Positions 59,201 to 64,000 of a DNA stretch of 64,000 nt are shown here, piece by piece. The notes beneath the pieces are model-generated. The model made no database searches and was not told the origin of the DNA. It saw nothing but the letters and a program-made list of their open reading frames with translations. How positions within the stretch are numbered: position 1 is the first letter of the stretch; every line of letters begins with the position of its first letter. The position numbers and the translations under genes are program-made. Source of the stretch: Gorsachius magnificus. Lineage: Eukaryota; Chordata; Aves; Pelecaniformes; Ardeidae. The stretch covers positions 68,792,612 through 68,856,611 of the forward strand of contig CM067084.1 of assembly GCA_034008185.1 (NCBI GenBank). The letters run 5' to 3'.

Positions 59201-60335
59201 TTTTTCATCTCCTTTTTTTCCTTCCTTCCTTCCTTCTTTCCTTTCTTCTTCCTCCCCTTCCTACCTCCTTCACTTTCTCTTTCTTTCTTTTCCATTTTAT
59301 TTATCTTCCCTTCTCTTTCCTCTCTCTTTTATTTTCTTTCCCTCTTTCCATAGCAGAAATCACAAGGAGATGGATGCTGCACCCAGGGAAGAGCGCAGGG
59401 AAGGGACAGGAGGTGAAAGAGGGATGATAGAGGCGAGGACATGGGTGATGGCAGGCACAGCCTCAGATGCCCTCTCCCTGTCTCAGTCTTCACTGAGGAC
59501 CAGAGCGATGGTGTGGGGATGTAGCACCGTGGGGATCTCCAAACAGCCCCCAGGGATGGGCTTGCTCCTCTCAGTCCACCTGCGCTCTTTGCACCAGCTG
59601 AAAAATTATGGACCAAGGGAAGGAACTGAGACAGGGAACAACCCGTTTATCTCAATTTGTCTACCAGTTAAGCCTGAATCAAAGCTCGATTTCTTTTTCA
59701 TGTTGTCTTCCAGGTAACTTTGGATCTTGGTAGTAGTGGTGGGCCTTTTGTTTTGTTTTGACAAGTTCAGAGTTTTATATTGCTTGCAAAAACATTGATG
59801 TAGCAAGGACTCGTACTTTGGCCAGCTTGGGTTTTAAGCCTCTGGAAGTCTTCTGTTCCCAGGAACCCCTTGTACCTCCTTTTGGCAATATACACAGCCC
59901 AGCAGTCATGGTTGGAAATGCAATGGAAATAACTAACGTCACCGCCTGCCCTTACTGCCCGGTTGTGAGTCCTGCCCATAGCACAGGACGAGGAACACAG
60001 CCCTGAACGGCTATCCCACGGGAGCAAGGAGACTTTTTTTTAATCAAAACACTTGGAGTTTGAGCAAAATGCTACTTCTGTGATCTTTGTGGAAACAAAT
60101 TAAAATTTTATTGAAGGAGAAGCAACCAGATTAGCTATTTTCCAAGCAACTACAATCATGTTATGATTATAGTAATTTAAATATCATTATTTCATGCTAT
60201 TAATAACATCAGCACTTCAGACAAAACATGAAGTGACTAATCCAGGACAGTGTAAGCAATAACTCTGAACCTAGTGCTTACTCCTGACTCTGCTAGGCCA
60301 GGAAATTCATTGGGATTCGGGAACTGCTCCCTCGC
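56240..60335. other. Spacer between two solo LTRs; no gene recognised
   Basis: About 4.1 kb between LTR copies 2 and 3. I looked for gag, pro, pol or env remnants and saw none; open frames are short. The main feature is the polypyrimidine tract at 59153-59349. The two LTRs have different decay and no shared flanking duplication, so they look like independent insertions. Confidence 0.65.
59153..59349. repeat. ~200-bp polypyrimidine tract (C/T-rich on + strand)
   Basis: Nearly all C and T on the + strand, with only scattered purines, containing a run of ttcc tetramers at about 59216-59235 followed by ctttc and ttcttc words. Frames through it read as runs of Phe, Ser, Leu and Pro (for example FFSFFFSSPFFPSFLPS) and are not real proteins. 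Such homopurine-homopyrimidine tracts can form triplex DNA and are length-variable. Confidence 0.93.
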
Positions 60336-60900
60336 TGTGGTTTAACCCTGTGGGCAGCTGAACAGCACACAGCCGTTTGCTTACTACCCCCCCCCACCTC
60401 AGTGGGATGGGGAAAAAAATCAGACAAAATGTAACACTTGTGAGTTGCAATAAAGACAATTTAATAGGACAGAGAAGACGGGGGAAGTAATAATAAAGAT
60501 AAAAGAATATATAAAACAAGTGATGCACAATGCAACTGCTCACACCCGCTGACTGATGCCCAGCCAGATCCTGAGCAGCAGACCCCCGGCCAGCTTTTCC
60601 CCCAGCTCAATATGCTGAGCATGACGTCATATGGTGTGGGATAGCCCTTTGGTCAGTTGGGGTCAGCTGTCCCAGCTGTGTCCCCTCCCAGTTTCTTGTG
60701 CCCCCCCAGCCTCCTGGCTGGTGGGGTGGCATGAGCAGCAGAAAAGGCCTTGGCTCTATGTAAGCCCTGCTCAGCAGGAATGAAAATATCAGTGTGTTAT
60801 CAACATTATTCTCATTCTAAACCCAAACCGCAGCACCACACCAGCTACTAGAAAGAAAATTAACTCTGTCCCAGCCAAAAGCAGTTCACATGTGCAACAG
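60336..60900 (-). mobile_element. Solo LTR of the same endogenous retrovirus family (copy 3)
   Basis: About 565 bp, the left end eroded (tgtggtttaaccctg, missing bases of the usual TGTCG start) and the right end altered (agccaaaagcagttcaca). It shares the internal blocks with the other two copies: ctcagtgggatgggg, a minus-strand ATTAAA (complement of 60460-60465), gatgcacaatgcaa and the gcagcacc...agctactagaaag end. A perfect TGACGTCA lies at 60622-60629. No target-site duplication is evident. The eroded ends suggest an older insertion or a divergent subfamily. Confidence 0.85.
60622..60629. promoter_or_regulatory. Palindromic CRE-type site TGACGTCA within LTR copy 3
   Basis: The 8-bp full cAMP-response-element palindrome, contained in catgacgtcatatgg. 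The homologous positions in the other two LTRs read TGACATCC and TGATGTTA, so only this copy keeps the full site. In LTR (minus) orientation it lies in the 5' part of the LTR, where promoters are expected. Function is inferred from the motif only. Confidence 0.6.
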
Positions 60901-61552
60901 AGCTTCAGGAGTGCTGTATCCAGACACGTCTTTTTAAAGCTTTTATATTCTCTGCATGCAGATTGCAGCCCTTCCTGATGAGTCTATCCATATGTGGGAA
61001 TTTTAGATCTGACATTATATTCATTTAACCTTGTGACACCGTGAACAGGTTTCTATTCACTGAAAAGAAAGACACTTGCATCCCGTCCCTCTCTCTTTCT
61101 CCACACACATTTCACTGAAATAGTGGTAGAATTGGCTTGATAGCCCTTAATCCCACATGAACTTCTTTGCAATCAGCTTTTAAGTGATGAGCTTCATGAC
61201 AGCATAGAAAGTAAAGCACTTTTGAAATGTGTGGTGTTCTCAAGGAATAACTGAAATTATGTCAGTAATAAACATAATCTTTTTAATGACCAGTCTGCGC
61301 TATCTGAAGTGAAAGAGTTTCAGTCCTTCATTCAAATCACTGCGTGCTCAAGAAGTACTTTTCTTGTTGCCGCCTTTTCCCCTCAACTGCTCTCCCAGGC
61401 CTTTCTGTTTAGGGCACTTGTGAAGCAGTGCCAGCTCTTCTCCCCTCATTGGGAAGGGATGGCATCATCTATGCATAATGGGGGTTTGTGGGATAAGCAC
61501 TACACAGTTACACCTCCTGGAAAGATGCCTCTGTCTTTCCTTGAATCTATTT
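60901..61552. other. Intergenic spacer, nothing recognised
   Basis: Unique-looking AT-rich sequence between LTR copy 3 and the antisense CR1. No exon, repeat or RNA gene was recognised. Confidence 0.7.
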
Positions 61553-62219
61553 ATTCATAGAATCATAGAATGTTTTGGGTTGGAAGGGACCCCTAGAGGC
61601 CATCCAGTCCAACCCCCCTGCAGTGAGCAGGGACATCTTTAACCAGATCAGGTTGCTCACAGCCCCATCCAATCTGGCCTTGAATGTTTCCAGGGATGGG
61701 GTCTCCACCACCTCTGGGCAACCCGTTCCAGGGTTTCACCACCCTCACTGTAAAGAATTTCTTCGTTATACTCAGTCTAAATCCACCCTGTTTTAGTTTA
61801 AAACCATTACCCCTTGTCCTGTCACAACCAGCCCTGCTGAAAAGTCTGTCACCATCTTTCCTATAGGCTCCCTTTAAGTACTGAAAGGCTGCAATCAGGT
61901 CTCCCTGCAGCCTTCTTTTCTCCAGGCTGAACAAGCCCAACTCTCTCAGCCTGTCCTCATAGGAGAGGTGCTCCAGCCCTCAGATCATTTTAGTAGCCCT
62001 CCTCTGGCCCCGCTCCAACAGTTCCATGTCCTCCTTGTGCTGAGGGCTCCAGACCTGGACGCAGTACTCCAGGTGAGGTCTCACCAGAGCAGAGTAGAGG
62101 GGCAGAATCACCTCCCTCGACCTGCTGGCCACGCTTCTCCCGATGCAGCCCAGGGTATGGTTGGCCTTCTGGGCTGTCAGCACACATTGCCAGCTCATGT
62201 CCAGCTTTTCTTCCATCAG
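61553..62219 (-). mobile_element. CR1 LINE, 5'-truncated, antisense
   Basis: About 0.67 kb. The left end is the reverse complement of the CR1 terminal repeat (attcatagaatcatagaatg), followed by the conserved ggttggaagggaccc block. The minus strand encodes the RT C-terminus in a different subfamily version from the copies at 15.6 and 43.9 kb: EEKLDMSWQCVLTAQKANHT, then [40 protein letters not shown] and [21 protein letters not shown] stop after RRATKMI and a frameshift near the end (GGGDPIPG in place of the E-V-V-E-S region) inactivate it. Confidence 0.93.
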
Positions 62220-64000
62220 TTATTCTGTGCTTTGTTTTCACCTCTGTTAAATGGTAGTAGCAATTTCTTTACCATGTTTATTCAAATCAAATACTGGAGG
62301 AACGGAAGTAAAGTGAAGTCCATATCACTGAAACACAAAGAATTGCTTTTTAAAAGAATAAAAATCTCTCCAAGTGAAAGGAAGAGATGCAAATTACACT
62401 TTGATGTAAGTGCCCGCAGTGTGCAGCATCAGGCCCAGAATTGCCATTCCACTCCATACCCTGCAAGGCTGCTCGGTATCAGCAGACACTCCGAACGCAA
62501 GGGAGTAGTTAGAATTATTCAGTTTAACTGCGGTGGGAATCAAATGAAACGAAAATTCCCTAGTCAGTAGGAGGTTATATAAGGATGACTAGAGCAGAAA
62601 TGGATTTCAGGGCTAAGGATTTGTTTCCATTTACAATACAGAAATTATGCACAGATGTATTTATTTCTTGTGTTTATATGTTTATGCTAAAGCAAAAGAG
62701 AAATTAAAAAAAAAAAACCCCAATGGAGCAGAAACATGAATCATCACCAGAGCTTCAAGGGGTATCAGTTAGGATACATCTGTTAACATCAGCGGATCTG
62801 CGCTTACGATCTGGCTCCAAGTGAAATTTTCACAGATGTGTAGTATAACACCGCTGTTACATAAAGTATACACACAGACTTAGTTTGCTGGTTATTTAAT
62901 TCAAGCCTCAGGAAGAACTAAGGAAAAAACCAAACCATAAAATTTCCTCTTGAGACTGACAGAAAGATATGATCAACACTTTTAATTTCTGCAATGCAAT
63001 CACATGGCACGTGAGTAACTACTTGCGTCTCAGCCCACTGCAGCAATAGTTCCTGGGCACAATGGCATCATCTTCAACCACACGAATCAGCAGATTTCTT
63101 ATGTCAGCAATACAGCTCTGCGCTCCCCAGCAAATATATCTCCAAGATAGCCTTTTAGGCCCTGTAGATATTAACTGTCATAAAAGGAGTCTAAAGATTT
63201 GTTGGTGTTCATTTTGATTAGCACCACTTACAGCGATAAAACCAAGACTCTCTCCCACGACACAGTGAGTCACAGCTGAGCATGGCCACGGCCTGAGCAT
63301 ATTGGCCTCAGAATATCCTTTGGTCTCCTGGAAGGGGTCCGGGCCTAACTCCCTCCAGGGCTCAGCCCCAGTCCTTGCTCACAGGAGCTGGAAAAGGAGC
63401 AAGAGCCATGGGCGCGCAAACTGGGAGCATTTGCTCTTTGCAGTAAGTGAATTGCTTTCAGCAAAGACCTATTCCTCAGTGTGACAGTGCCAGAATTCTG
63501 TTCGCCAGAAATCTTTCTTTCATTTGAAAGTCTTACAATGATGGTTATAAAGTGATAGTCTGAAGTATTGCTTAACATCGACAGGTAAGGAGCAGAGGGG
63601 TTACTCAGCTTCCCTTCGGGCTGACTGCACCAAGGGCCCCGAGCCAGTGAAACGCTGAGCCCGGATGAATTTGTTGCCTCACATTTCTTCACCCACTAAT
63701 TTGCAGCAGCATTTTTAGTCCCTGAAATTAAATTTGAATTATTAGATTTTCAGACTTCAGAGAAATATATTAAGGATTTTTGAGAATTCAGACAGTGTAA
63801 AGGCTAACTCTATGGCAATAACAGCATCGTAAGTCAGCCTGGTTTGGGGGAATACCTCTGCTTTCAACCTCACAGTGCCTCCCTTCGTACAGGAAGGGGA
63901 GGGCTCTCAAGTTGCATCTTCACATGATGTTTAGAGCTGTTTTTTATACATTTGACTGTTCCCTGAGGATGAAACATGAAAACACCTTTTAAAAAGAAAA
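62220..64000. other. Intergenic right edge, nothing recognised
   Basis: AT-rich, apparently unique sequence with a short poly-A run at 62706-62717. Open frames on both strands are short and resemble no protein I know. No EVC2 exon was recognised here, although that gene would be expected further right if mammalian gene order holds. Confidence 0.65.

Noticed and set aside
59169..59717. 182-codon frame starting with runs of Phe and Ser, and two overlapping frames
   Set aside because: Created by the polypyrimidine tract, which lacks stop codons in these frames; low-complexity composition with no domain.
56240..60335. Provirus interior between LTR copies 2 and 3
   Set aside because: No gag, protease, reverse transcriptase or envelope signal was seen and flanking duplications do not pair; treated as two solo LTRs.

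Overview
The window is vertebrate nuclear DNA, almost certainly from a bird. Six exons of a single protein kinase gene are scattered through long introns with ordinary GT-AG splice sites. The repeats are dominated by 5'-truncated CR1 retrotransposons, the characteristic LINE of birds, and by three solo LTRs of one avian endogenous retrovirus family. There are no bacterial-style genes, operons, CRISPR arrays or RNA genes that I could recognise. The exact bird order cannot be read from this sequence alone.

The gene is STK32B (YANK2, AGC-group serine/threonine kinase), on the + strand, with its 5' half lying to the left of the window. Coding exons are at 711-814, 5493-5609, 6729-6854, 11448-11579, 12342-12406 and 34287-34425. 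They encode about 226 residues: the C-terminal lobe of the kinase domain (APE motif, DWWSLG motif, final helices), the basic linker after the kinase domain, and the complete C-terminal tail. All splice phases agree. The last intron is about 21.9 kb, and the terminal exon (tail ending CTRGCSS, stop TAG at 34423) identifies the STK32B paralogue rather than STK32A or STK32C. A 3' UTR of roughly 1 kb probably ends after the AATAAA at 35426.

From about 35.5 kb to 64 kb I find no recognisable gene exon. In mammals the next gene downstream of STK32B is EVC2, pointing the opposite way; if synteny holds it starts beyond the right edge. This stretch holds CR1 copies (43.85-44.58 kb, 47.1-48.0 kb, 61.55-62.22 kb), two solo LTRs (55.66-56.24 kb, 60.34-60.90 kb) and a long polypyrimidine tract (59.15-59.35 kb). 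The last STK32B intron carries a further CR1 pair (15.6-16.5 kb and 27.6-27.9 kb), a solo LTR with perfect target-site duplications (20.66-21.19 kb) and an exact 51-bp tandem duplication (18.61 kb). A small CR1 tail lies in an earlier intron (7.48 kb).

No previously undescribed multi-gene system is visible. The points most worth a second look are the two possible early C-terminal endings of the kinase just after 12406, the intact TGACGTCA site in one LTR, the perfect 51-bp duplication, and a few open or exon-like stretches that could be unannotated transcripts.
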